41,255 nt of DNA, taken from the NCBI GenBank assembly GCA_036491125.1, contig DASXCO010000109.1, positions 1-41,255 on the forward strand, in the 5' to 3' direction. The translations under genes were made by a program, and so were the position numbers. Under the pieces are notes generated by a model, which saw only the letters and a list, made by a program, of their open reading frames with translations, was not told where the DNA came from and did not search any database. Position 1 is the first letter of the stretch. Every line of letters begins with the position of its first letter. Positions 31,412 to 38,023 of this stretch are shown here, one piece after another. The stretch is from Acidimicrobiales bacterium. GTDB taxonomy: Bacteria > Actinomycetota > Acidimicrobiia > Acidimicrobiales > AC-9.

Positions 31412-32179
31412 TCAGGTCTCCTCGCGGTGGCGCTCGAGCCATCCGAGCAGGACGGCGACGGCCCGCGGATCGTGGCGGAGACGGTGACCCGCGCCGCTGA
31501 GCACGCGCAGCTCCCCTCGCCCATCGGCGGCGTCGTCGAGGGCGCGCGCCTCCACCACGGGCACGACCGCGTCGTCCCCGCCGTGCACGATCAGCAGCGG
31601 CCGGGGCGGCACCTTCCCCACCAGGGCGAGGGGCCGGAGCTCGTCGAGCTCTCGGGCCCAGGCCGCCGGGTCGTCGGGAAAGCCGGCGCTGCGCACCACC
31701 CCGAGGTCACCGGCCTCGGCCAAGAGGCGATCGGGAGCAGCGGCCCACTGCGAGAAGTCGGCGGGAGCCGCCAGGGCGGCGACGCCTCGGACCCGCTCGT
31801 CCTCGCCCGCCCCGCACAGGGCGAGCGAACCGCCCGTGCTGAACCCGGCCAGCCACACGCCGCTGATCTGGGGCAGACCGAGGGCGTGGTCGACCGCGGC
31901 CCTGAGGTCGTCCATCCAGCCACCGAGGGAGAAGTCGCCCTCTGACTCCCCTGTCCCCCGGAAGTTGAACGTCAGGACGGCCCACCCGGCCTCCGCGGCC
32001 AAGCGGTCCGCGAGCTGGGGGTAGGTGTGGGCGGCGCCCGCCGCTCCCTTCGGGGCGGCGGGAAAGCCGTGGCACAGGATCACCAGCCCGCAGGAGCGAC
32101 CCGGCTCGAGGTCGGGTCGCACCAGATACCCACGCAGCGTGATCCCACCGCTGCGTATGTCCACCTGCACCAGTCGCAC
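31412..32179 (-). CDS. Alpha/beta-hydrolase (dienelactone hydrolase/esterase-like)
   Basis: A 255-residue hydrolase with the nucleophile S114 in GFSTGG, the oxyanion region LCHGFPAAP, the acid in VHGGDDAVVP and H in GAGHRLRHDP, a complete triad. The early FNFRGTGESEGDF is typical of this family of small esterases and acylpeptidase-like hydrolases. GTG at 32179 is used; a GTG at 32170, 6 bases after TAGGTG, would be a leaderless alternative. It is convergent with thiE (3 bases between stops). Substrate unknown. Confidence 0.87.
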   Translation of the reverse strand: MRLVQVDIRSGGITLRGYLVRPDLEPGRSCGLVILCHGFPAAPKGAAGAAHTYPQLADRLAAEAGWAVLTFNFRGTGESEGDFSLGGWMDDLRAAVDHALGLPQISGVWLAGFSTGGSLALCGAGEDERVRGVAALAAPADFSQWAAAPDRLLAEAGDLGVVRSAGFPDDPAAWARELDELRPLALVGKVPPRPLLIVHGGDDAVVPVVEARALDDAADGRGELRVLSGAGHRLRHDPRAVAVLLGWLERHREET

Positions 32180-32248
32180 CTACCCCTGGCAATCATGAGC
32201 CAACCTGGCCCGGCTCCACCCCCTGCCCGGACAGCAGCCCGGACATGG

Positions 32249-32278
32249 GTCCGGGGGGCGCCGAAGCGCCCCCCGGAC
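32249..32278 (-). terminator. Strong GC hairpin ending the small-peptide unit
   Basis: GTCCGGGGGGCGC (32249-32261) and GCGCCCCCCGGAC (32266-32278) pair perfectly over 13 bp with a 4-base loop (CGAA on plus, TTCG on minus). It lies about 30 bases after the second stop of the small reading frame. There is no T-tract, but GC-rich stems without one are common terminators in actinobacteria. It is the strongest hairpin noticed in the window. Confidence 0.75.
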
Positions 32279-32308
32279 AAATCTTGCTGGAAAGGACCCG
32301 ACGAGGAC

Positions 32309-32444
32309 CTATGGCATCGAGTGGGACCGGCTCCCGACCGCCTCGCCGAGCGGTGTCTGGTTGAGATTCACCAGGTGGTCCAGCAGCCGCCTAACGGCCA
32401 GCCACCTCCAGGGTCCCGAGACTTGGACTGTTCAGTTGGACCAC
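32309..32444 (-). CDS. Putative small protein requiring a +1 shift at a TAG codon
   Basis: A minus-strand AAAGGAGG (32444-32451), almost perfectly complementary to the 16S rRNA tail, is followed in frame by GTG or CTG and 17 codons (MVQLNSPSLGTLEVAGR) ending at TAG 32391-32393. A +1 shift there, reading AGG from 32392, opens 27 codons of protein-like sequence (RRLLDHLVNLNQTPLGEA and on to SRSHSMP) up to TAG 32309-32311. GGAGGTGG lies 6 bases before the CGT-TAG slip point, resembling the SD-assisted shift of prfB. The start, the shift and expression are all inferred; two separate peptides by reinitiation, or a leader peptide, are alternatives. I do not recognise the peptide. Confidence 0.45.
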
Positions 32445-32466
32445 CTCCTTTCTCTGGTGCCAACAG

Positions 32467-32472
32467 GCTATA
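32467..32472 (-). promoter_or_regulatory. -10 box (TATAGC) of the small-peptide unit
   Basis: TATAGC lies 15 bases before AAAGGAGG, predicting a transcript start near 32460 and a very short leader. No good -35 is visible. The rest of 32473-32528 shows no feature. Confidence 0.45.
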
Positions 32473-32528
32473 CGGACGGACGCGCACCGCGAGGGCATTT
32501 CCGGGCCGTCATTTCGCTCGACCCGGTC

Positions 32529-32978
32529 TCAGCCGTCGTCGGGGTGACGACCGGCGGCGCGCACCACGCTGACGACGTGGGCGGCGACCAGCACGGCCCA
32601 CGCCACGATGGGCCATATGGGCCAGAAGTACCCGCCTCCCGTCGCCGCCCACACGGCCACCAGCACGGCGTTCACGACGGCGTAGACGGCCACGTGGGTC
32701 GCCAGCGCCCGACCCGGTGTCGGAACGGCTGTCCGCAGCTGGGGAAGGTGCTCGGCCAGGTGCGGGTGCGGCTCGGGATCGGGCAGGTCATTGGTGAGGG
32801 CGAACAGCTGGTCGAGGGTGCGCGCCCCGTACACCTGCCCCAGTCGTTCCGAGAGCTCCTCGAAGGTCAGCCGCCCGGCGGAGCAGTGTTGGCGTAGCAC
32901 GGCGGCCACCCGGTCCCGATCGGCGTCGGAGGCCCGCAGCCCGCCGTCTCCCGAGTCCCGCTCCGGTGTAGATGCCAC
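32529..32978 (-). CDS. DUF1707 and 2TM domain membrane protein
   Basis: A 149-residue protein. Residues 15-62 (LRASDADRDRVAAVLRQH, then GRLTFEELSERLGQVYGARTLDQL) are DUF1707. Residues about 92-138 (HVAVYAVVNAVLVAVWAA, then GGGYFWPIWPIVAWAV) are a 2TM region. The layout matches the N-terminal half of the cyclase fusion at 6045. The start is a GTG 6 bases after a GATACT box. The function of DUF1707 proteins is not established. Confidence 0.87.
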   Translation of the reverse strand: MASTPERDSGDGGLRASDADRDRVAAVLRQHCSAGRLTFEELSERLGQVYGARTLDQLFALTNDLPDPEPHPHLAEHLPQLRTAVPTPGRALATHVAVYAVVNAVLVAVWAATGGGYFWPIWPIVAWAVLVAAHVVSVVRAAGRHPDDG

Positions 32979-32984
32979 CCCGTC

Positions 32985-32990
32985 AGTATC
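32985..32990 (-). promoter_or_regulatory. -10 box (GATACT) of the DUF1707 gene
   Basis: GATACT ends 6 bases before the GTG at 32978; it is the same hexamer as for the related cyclase-fusion gene at 6045. Confidence 0.5.
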
Positions 32991-33003
32991 GCGCCAGGCC
33001 AGC

Positions 33004-33474
33004 TCAACGAGGCTCCGGCGGGTCCTCGCCGACGGCCCCGATGGACTCCAGGTAGTTCATCTGAGCGGCCAGGACGGCGTGCACCTGGGCGGGTGTGTAG
33101 GACGTGCCCACCGCGCCGGCCCGCTCCAGTACGTAGTCGACCGTCTCGGCGCCAGCCACCACGATCGGTGCTTCCACGCTGGCCGAGTGGCCGTTGCCGG
33201 AGGTGGTCCGCGAGCGGAAATACTCGAGGTTCCAGCCGATGATCTGTCGCACGTCCTGCTGGCTCAGGCGCTCGCTGACCTCGAACGGCAGGTGACGCGT
33301 CACCCAGGACGCCACCACATCCTGATCGACCGCCCGCCGCGGTGCGTGGCGCCCCTCTGCATGTCCGCGCGGTCGGGGCCGCCGCCGCTCGGTCTGCCGG
33401 GTGACGGTGGCCGCCGTCGCCACCAGCGCCGCCACGAGCACCGCCGCCACGATCACCAGCACGACAGTGACCAT
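33004..33474 (-). CDS. Membrane-anchored protein of unknown function
   Basis: A 156-residue protein with one N-terminal membrane helix (MVTVVLVIVAAVLVAALVA), a basic linker (RRRPRPRGH) and a soluble domain of about 100 residues: VDQDVVASWVTRHLPFEVS, DVRQIIGWNLEYF and a C-terminal AQVHAVLAAQMNYLESIGAV. I do not recognise the domain. The ATG at 33474 follows TAACCT by 9 bases, as in metH; a GTG at 33480 would be only 3 bases from that box and is rejected. Confidence 0.8.
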   Translation of the reverse strand: MVTVVLVIVAAVLVAALVATAATVTRQTERRRPRPRGHAEGRHAPRRAVDQDVVASWVTRHLPFEVSERLSQQDVRQIIGWNLEYFRSRTTSGNGHSASVEAPIVVAGAETVDYVLERAGAVGTSYTPAQVHAVLAAQMNYLESIGAVGEDPPEPR

Positions 33475-33483
33475 GACCACGCG

Positions 33484-33489
33484 AGGTTA
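33484..33489 (-). promoter_or_regulatory. -10 box (TAACCT) before the gene at 33474
   Basis: TAACCT ends 9 bases before the ATG at 33474 and decides that start over the upstream GTG. Confidence 0.4.
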
Positions 33490-33491
33490 GT

Positions 33492-33525
33492 CACCGACCG
33501 GCGCCGGCCGGCGTCGGGCCCGGTG
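33492..33525 (-). terminator. GC-rich dyad after the acyl-CoA dehydrogenase gene
   Basis: CACCG (33492-33496) and CGGTG (33521-33525) enclose a near-palindromic GC-rich core containing CGCCGGCCGGCG. It sits 19 bases past the acyl-CoA dehydrogenase stop. No T-tract is present. Confidence 0.4.
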
Positions 33526-33543
33526 GCTCAGAGGCCCCGTGCC

Positions 33544-34659
33544 CTAGAGACCGATGCGCTGCGCGAGCAGCTCCCGGTGGTAGGTCGGATCGCCGAGGAA
33601 CAGCTCGGAGGACTTGGCCCGCTTGAAGTACAGATGGGCGTCGTGCTCCCACGTGAAGCCGATGCCGCCGTGGATCTGGATGTTCTCGGCGGCGGCGTGG
33701 AAGTAGGCGTCGGAGCAGTAGGCCTTGGCCAGACTGGCCACCACGGGCAGCTCGTCAGAGCTGTCGGCCGCGGCCCATCCGGCGTAGTAGGCCGCCGACT
33801 TGGCCGACTCGACCTCGAGGAGCATGTCGGCGCACTTGTGTTTGATCGCCTGGAAGCTGCCGATGGGCCGGCCGAACTGGACCCGCTCCTTGGCGTACTC
33901 GACGCTCATGTCGAGACAGCGCTGGGCCCCGCCGACCTGCTCGGCGGCGAGGGCCACCGCGGCCAGGTCCAGGGTCCGACTCAGCCCCGCCGATGCCCCC
34001 CCGTCGGTACCGATCAGGCGTCCCGGCGTGCCCGCCAGCTCGACGCGCGCCTGCTTGCGGGTCTGGTCCATGGTGGCCAGCGCGGTGCGGCTCAGCCCCG
34101 GCGCAGTGCCCTCGACCGCGAACAAGCTCAGCCCCGCAGGCGTGCGCGCCGCCACGACCAGCAGGTCGGCCACGTGGCCGTCGAGCACGAACATCTTGTG
34201 CCCGTCGAGGGTCCAGCCGTCCCCCGCCCTCGTCGCCGCGGTGGCGATGCCGTCCTCGTCCCAGCGCCCGTTGTCCTCGGTGAAGGCCAGGGTGGCGATG
34301 GTGTCACCGGTGGCGATGCCAGGGAGCAGCTCCTTCTTGGCCGCGTCGTCCCCGGAGGTGAGGATGGCGTTAGCAGCCAGGGCTATGGTGGCGAAGTACG
34401 GCGCGCACAGCAGGGATCGACCCATCTCCTCGAGCACGACGATCAGCTCCACGTACGTGAAGCCCGAACCCCCGTGCTCCTCGGGGATGGCAAGCCCCTG
34501 GAGTCCCAACTGGGTGCCCATCTGGGCCCAGACGGCCGGGTCGTAGCCGTCGGTGGTCTCCATGAGCCGGCGTACCTCGGGTATCGGAGACTTGTCGTCG
34601 AGGAACCGGCGCACCGAGCGCCTGAGCTCCTCCTGTTCCTCGCTGAACGCGAAGTTCAC
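33544..34659 (-). CDS. Acyl-CoA dehydrogenase (FadE-like)
   Basis: A 371-residue flavoprotein that introduces a double bond into an acyl-CoA. The N-terminal MNFAFSEEQEELRRSVRRF, the GLAIPEEHGGSG loop, the FAD-contacting AFTEDNGRWD region, RVQFGRPIGSFQAIKH and the C-terminal IQIHGGIGFTWEHDAHLYFKR (decisive part GGIGFTWEH) mark the family. The latter motif is shared with mycobacterial FadE subunits that act on large substrates such as steroid side chains, some of which work as heterotetramers; no partner subunit is adjacent. The GTG start has AGGGGGAA upstream. Confidence 0.9.
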   Translation of the reverse strand: MNFAFSEEQEELRRSVRRFLDDKSPIPEVRRLMETTDGYDPAVWAQMGTQLGLQGLAIPEEHGGSGFTYVELIVVLEEMGRSLLCAPYFATIALAANAILTSGDDAAKKELLPGIATGDTIATLAFTEDNGRWDEDGIATAATRAGDGWTLDGHKMFVLDGHVADLLVVAARTPAGLSLFAVEGTAPGLSRTALATMDQTRKQARVELAGTPGRLIGTDGGASAGLSRTLDLAAVALAAEQVGGAQRCLDMSVEYAKERVQFGRPIGSFQAIKHKCADMLLEVESAKSAAYYAGWAAADSSDELPVVASLAKAYCSDAYFHAAAENIQIHGGIGFTWEHDAHLYFKRAKSSELFLGDPTYHRELLAQRIGL

Positions 34660-34709
34660 TGCTTCCCCCTCGATCGGGCGGCGAGAATGAGTCAGTTCTA
34701 CTAGACCGG

Positions 34710-35321
34710 GTGGTCAAGATGAAATTTCAAGACAGCAGGGCCGAGATCCATCACGTGGTGGTGGGCCCGATGGACAACAACGTGTACGTCCTGCGGTGCA
34801 AGGAGACGGGACAGGCCGTCCTCATCGACGCCGCCAACGAGCACGACCGCCTGCTCGAGCTGTGCCGGCGGCTCAACGTCGTGAAGGTCCTGGAGACCCA
34901 CGGTCATTGGGACCACATTCAGGCCGTCCCTGCCGTGCGGGAGGCCGGTATCGACGTGGGCGTCACCCCCGACGACGCCGGCATGCTGCCGTCCTACGAC
35001 TTCCTGCTGGAGGACGATTCGGTGTTCGAGGTGGGCCGGCTGCGCCTCAAGACGATCCAGACACCGGGCCACACGCCGGGCTCGATGTGCTTCCTGCTCG
35101 AGGGGGCACCGGTGCTCTTCAGCGGGGACACGCTGTTCCCCGGCGGTCCCGGCGCGACCGGCTTCCCGGGAGGCGACTTCCCGACCATCATCCGCTCGCT
35201 CGAGGAGCGGCTCTTCGCTCCCCTCGGCCCGGACGTGCTGGTGCTGCCCGGGCACGGCGACGACACGACGATCGGCAACGAGCGGCCCCACCTCCAGGAG
35301 TGGATCGACCGGGGCTGGTAA
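34710..35321 (+). CDS. MBL-fold metallo-hydrolase (glyoxalase II-like)
   Basis: A 203-residue metallo-beta-lactamase-fold hydrolase. The metal motif THGHWDH (H64, H66, D68, H69), the second His in TPGHTPGSMCF, the bridging Asp in LFSGDTLFPGG and the final LPGHGDDT are all present, so two metal ions are likely. The relation is to glyoxalase II and other thioester hydrolases. The start may be the GTG at 34710 (7 bases after TCTACT) or the ATG at 34719. It diverges from the acyl-CoA dehydrogenase gene and precedes sufC. Confidence 0.87.
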   Translation: MVKMKFQDSRAEIHHVVVGPMDNNVYVLRCKETGQAVLIDAANEHDRLLELCRRLNVVKVLETHGHWDHIQAVPAVREAGIDVGVTPDDAGMLPSYDFLLEDDSVFEVGRLRLKTIQTPGHTPGSMCFLLEGAPVLFSGDTLFPGGPGATGFPGGDFPTIIRSLEERLFAPLGPDVLVLPGHGDDTTIGNERPHLQEWIDRGW

Positions 35322-35353
35322 ATCGGGGGTTTCCCCTACCGTCGTAGTGCTAA

Positions 35354-35359
35354 TAGAAT
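35354..35359 (+). promoter_or_regulatory. -10 box (TAGAAT) of sufC
   Basis: TAGAAT ends 6 bases before the GTG at 35366, so sufC appears to have its own leaderless promoter. Confidence 0.55.
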
Positions 35360-35365
35360 CGACGC

Positions 35366-36112
35366 GTGGCCGAGCCGATCTTCGAGATACAGGACCTCCA
35401 CGTCGCCGCCGACGGTACCGAGATCCTCAAGGGCGTGGACCTGATCATCCGGCCCGGAGAGATCCACGCCCTGATGGGGCCCAACGGATCGGGCAAGTCG
35501 ACGCTGGCCAACGCCCTGCTGGGAAGCCCCGACCACCGGGTCACCGGCGGGCGGGTGCTGTTCAAGGGCGAGGACGTCACGGATTGGCCGCCCGACGTGC
35601 GGGGCAAGGCCGGGATGTTTCTCGCCTTCCAGTACCCCGAGGAGATCCCGGGCGTCCCAGTGGCCCAGTTCCTGCGTCAGGCGCTCTCGGCCCGCCGGGG
35701 CATGGACATGTCGGTCCTCGAGCTGCGCCTGTCGATCATGGAGTGGATGAAGAAGCTGGGGATGGACCCGTCCTTCGGCGACCGCTACCTCAACGAGGGG
35801 TTCTCGGGCGGGGAGAAGAAGCGCAACGAGATTCTGCAGATGGCCATCATGGAGCCGGAGGTGGCCATCCTCGACGAGACCGACTCCGGGCTCGACATCG
35901 ACGCCCTCCGGGTGGTCGCAAGGGGTGTGCAGGAGGTGCGGGCCGCCCGCCCCGAGCTCGGGGTGCTGCTGATCACCCACTACCAGCGCATCCTTTCCGA
36001 GCTGCGGCCGGATCGGGTGCACATCCTCATCGACGGGCGGCTGGTCGCCTCGGGCGGTCCCGAGCTGGCTGGCCGGCTCGAGGAAGAGGGCTACGACGCA
36101 TGGCGCGCCTAG
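35366..36112 (+). CDS. sufC: Fe-S cluster assembly ATPase SufC
   Basis: A 248-residue ABC-type ATPase that powers the SufBCD scaffold. Walker A GPNGSGKST is at 38-46, the Q-loop is AFQYPEEIPG, the signature FSGGEKKRNEI and Walker B AILDETDSGLDID follow; the last two are specific to SufC. Its usual partners sufB and sufD are not adjacent: upstream is the MBL-fold gene. The GTG start is leaderless. Its TAG stop lies at the opening CTAG of a REP-like repeat. Confidence 0.96.
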   Translation: MAEPIFEIQDLHVAADGTEILKGVDLIIRPGEIHALMGPNGSGKSTLANALLGSPDHRVTGGRVLFKGEDVTDWPPDVRGKAGMFLAFQYPEEIPGVPVAQFLRQALSARRGMDMSVLELRLSIMEWMKKLGMDPSFGDRYLNEGFSGGEKKRNEILQMAIMEPEVAILDETDSGLDIDALRVVARGVQEVRAARPELGVLLITHYQRILSELRPDRVHILIDGRLVASGGPELAGRLEEEGYDAWRA

Positions 36113-36173
36113 GGCCGGCCCGGGAGGTCGGCCGGGAGGACAGCCCGCAGGCGCCTCAGCGCCTGGAAGCGGG
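36109..36173. repeat. REP-like palindromic element between sufC and sufS
   Basis: The first 26 bases (36109-36134) match the copy at 23479-23504 with one difference. They form the CGGGA-loop hairpin, here with one arm base changed (GGTCGGCC). A second hairpin follows: CCCGC, AGGCGC, loop CTCA, GCGCCT, a GGAA bulge and GCGGG (36144-36173). The element might affect mRNA processing or stability between sufC and sufS. Confidence 0.7.
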
Positions 36174-36213
36174 CCGGGACGAGAGATCGCAGGCGCATCG
36201 GCATCTGGGGCAG

Positions 36214-37458
36214 ATGGACAGGGTCGACTCCGTCGACGGCGGGCTCCTCAGGGCCGACTTCCCGGTCCTCGACCGTCCACGCGAAGGTCCTCGCCTCGTT
36301 TATCTCGACTCGGCCTCCTCGTCCCAGAAGCCGCGTGCCGTCCTGGAGACCATGGACGCCTACTACGAGTCGACCTACGCCAACGTCCACCGGGGCCTGT
36401 ACTCGATCGCCGAGGAGTCCGACCGACTGTTCGCCGAGGCCCGGGGCAAGATCGGCCGCTTCATCGGCGCACCGGCGCCCGACCGTGAGGTCGTCTTCAC
36501 CAAGAACGCCACCGAGTCGCTGAACCTCGTGGCCCAGGCGTGGGGACGCCGCAACCTGCGGGCGGGTGACCGCGTCCTGCTCACCGAGATGGAGCACCAC
36601 TCCAACATCGTGCCCTGGCTCATCATGGCCGAGGAGCTCGGCCTCGAGCTGCGCTACCTCAACGTCGACGACGATGGGCAGCTGGCCCTGGACCATCTCG
36701 AGCGGCTGGCCGACGGCGTGAAGCTCGTCGGGGTGACGCTCATGTCCAACGTCCTCGGGACGATCAACCCGCTCGAGCGCATCGTCGAGGCGGCGCGGGC
36801 CAATGGCGCGGTCGTGGTGGGCGACGGGTCGCAATACGTCCCCCATGTCCCGACCGACGTGACCGAGCTCGGTTGTGACTTTCTCGCCTTCACCGGTCAC
36901 AAGATGCTCGGGCCCACCGGGATCGGGGTCCTCTGGGGTCGCGAAGAGCTGCTCGAGGCGACGCCCCCCTTCCTGGGCGGGGGCTCCATGATCCGCGACG
37001 TGCGCCTCGACGGCTTCGAGCCGAACTCCCTGCCCTGGAAGTTCGAGGCGGGCACCCCGCCGATCGCCGAGGCCATCGGGCTGGGCGCGGCCGTCGATTA
37101 CCTCGAGGCCCTGGGCATGGACGCGGTGCGCGCCCACGAGATCGAGCTGACGACCTACGCCCTCGAGACCCTGGGCAGGCGCCACGGCGACGCCCTGGTG
37201 ATCCACGGACCTCGTGACCCGCTCCGACAGGGCGGACTGCTGTCGATCTCGTACAAGGACGTCCATCCGCACGACCTCTCCCAGGTGCTCGACCAGGCCG
37301 GGGTCTGCGTGCGCGCTGGCCACCACTGCGCCAAGCCCCTCATGCGCCGACTGGGCGTGAGCGGTACAGCCCGCGCCTCGCTGTACGTTTACAACGATGA
37401 GTCGGACGTCGACGCGCTGTCGGAGGCTCTGACCCAGGCCGAAGCGCTGTTCTTCTAG
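36214..37458 (+). CDS. sufS: Cysteine desulfurase SufS
   Basis: A 414-residue PLP enzyme that takes sulfur from cysteine as a persulfide and hands it to SufU. PLP-binding K230 (FTGHKMLGPTG), H in EMEHHSNIVPW, and the active-site C372 (RAGHHCAKPL) match group II desulfurases. The residues around the PLP aspartate read VGDGSQYVPH rather than the more common DGAQ. The ATG at 36214 is the first good start after the REP-like element; the long open frame running upstream across sufC is a shadow. sufU follows by 8 bases. Confidence 0.95.
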   Translation: MDRVDSVDGGLLRADFPVLDRPREGPRLVYLDSASSSQKPRAVLETMDAYYESTYANVHRGLYSIAEESDRLFAEARGKIGRFIGAPAPDREVVFTKNATESLNLVAQAWGRRNLRAGDRVLLTEMEHHSNIVPWLIMAEELGLELRYLNVDDDGQLALDHLERLADGVKLVGVTLMSNVLGTINPLERIVEAARANGAVVVGDGSQYVPHVPTDVTELGCDFLAFTGHKMLGPTGIGVLWGREELLEATPPFLGGGSMIRDVRLDGFEPNSLPWKFEAGTPPIAEAIGLGAAVDYLEALGMDAVRAHEIELTTYALETLGRRHGDALVIHGPRDPLRQGGLLSISYKDVHPHDLSQVLDQAGVCVRAGHHCAKPLMRRLGVSGTARASLYVYNDESDVDALSEALTQAEALFF

Positions 37459-37466
37459 GAGCTTGC

Positions 37467-37961
37467 ATGGCCGGACTCGAAGACCTGTACCGCGAGATCA
37501 TCCTCGACCACTACCGCAACCCGAGGAACCGGGGTGAGCTGCCGTCACCACCGGCCCGCCGGGTGGAGGGCTTCAATCCGCTGTGCGGGGACGAGATCAT
37601 CGTCTACCTCGACGTCGACGGCGGCACGATCGCCGACGTCAAGGTCAGCGGGCAGGGCTGCTCGATCAGCCAGTCCTCGGCGTCGATGATGTCCACCGTC
37701 GTCAAGGGTCGGTCGATCAACGAGGCTCGGGCGGTGATCAGAGCCTTCAAGGGACTCATGTCGGTACACGAGGCCCGCCTGGACGGCGAGGACAGCGACG
37801 GGAACGGCGCCGGCGCTCTCGGTGATGGCACCGAGCCCGAGGTCGCCCTCGGCGACCTGGCCGCGTTGCAGGGGGTCGTGAAGTTCCCGGTGCGGATCAA
37901 GTGCGCCACCCTGTCCTGGAACGCCCTGGCCCAGGGCCTCGACGAGCCCAGCCCCGCCTAG
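37467..37961 (+). CDS. sufU: SufU sulfur-transfer protein
   Basis: A 164-residue zinc-dependent sulfur acceptor for SufS. The zinc ligands C40, D42 (NPLCGDE), C65 (GQGCSISQSS) and C146 (RIKCATLSW) are present, as is the N-terminal LYREIILDHYRNPRN. An acidic, glycine-rich insertion (about residues 105-125: LDGEDSDGNGAGALGDG) distinguishes SufU from IscU. AGGAG precedes the ATG at a good distance. It probably forms one transcript with sufS. Confidence 0.95.
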   Translation: MAGLEDLYREIILDHYRNPRNRGELPSPPARRVEGFNPLCGDEIIVYLDVDGGTIADVKVSGQGCSISQSSASMMSTVVKGRSINEARAVIRAFKGLMSVHEARLDGEDSDGNGAGALGDGTEPEVALGDLAALQGVVKFPVRIKCATLSWNALAQGLDEPSPA

Positions 37962-38023
37962 TCCTGGTCGCTTCGCCGCCCGGGCGCCCCAACCCCGCGC
38001 CGGCCGCGTGGGCTGCCCGCCGG

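Noticed and set aside
32438-32453. Plus-strand sequence resembling the 3' end of 16S rRNA (GGACCACCTCCTTTCT)
   Set aside because: Upstream sequence has no other 16S similarity; on the minus strand it is simply a very strong ribosome binding site for the small reading frame.
35347-36213. Long open frame joined to sufS across sufC
   Set aside because: It overlaps sufC in another frame and is Arg/Gly/Pro-rich shadow sequence; SufS similarity begins only after 36214.
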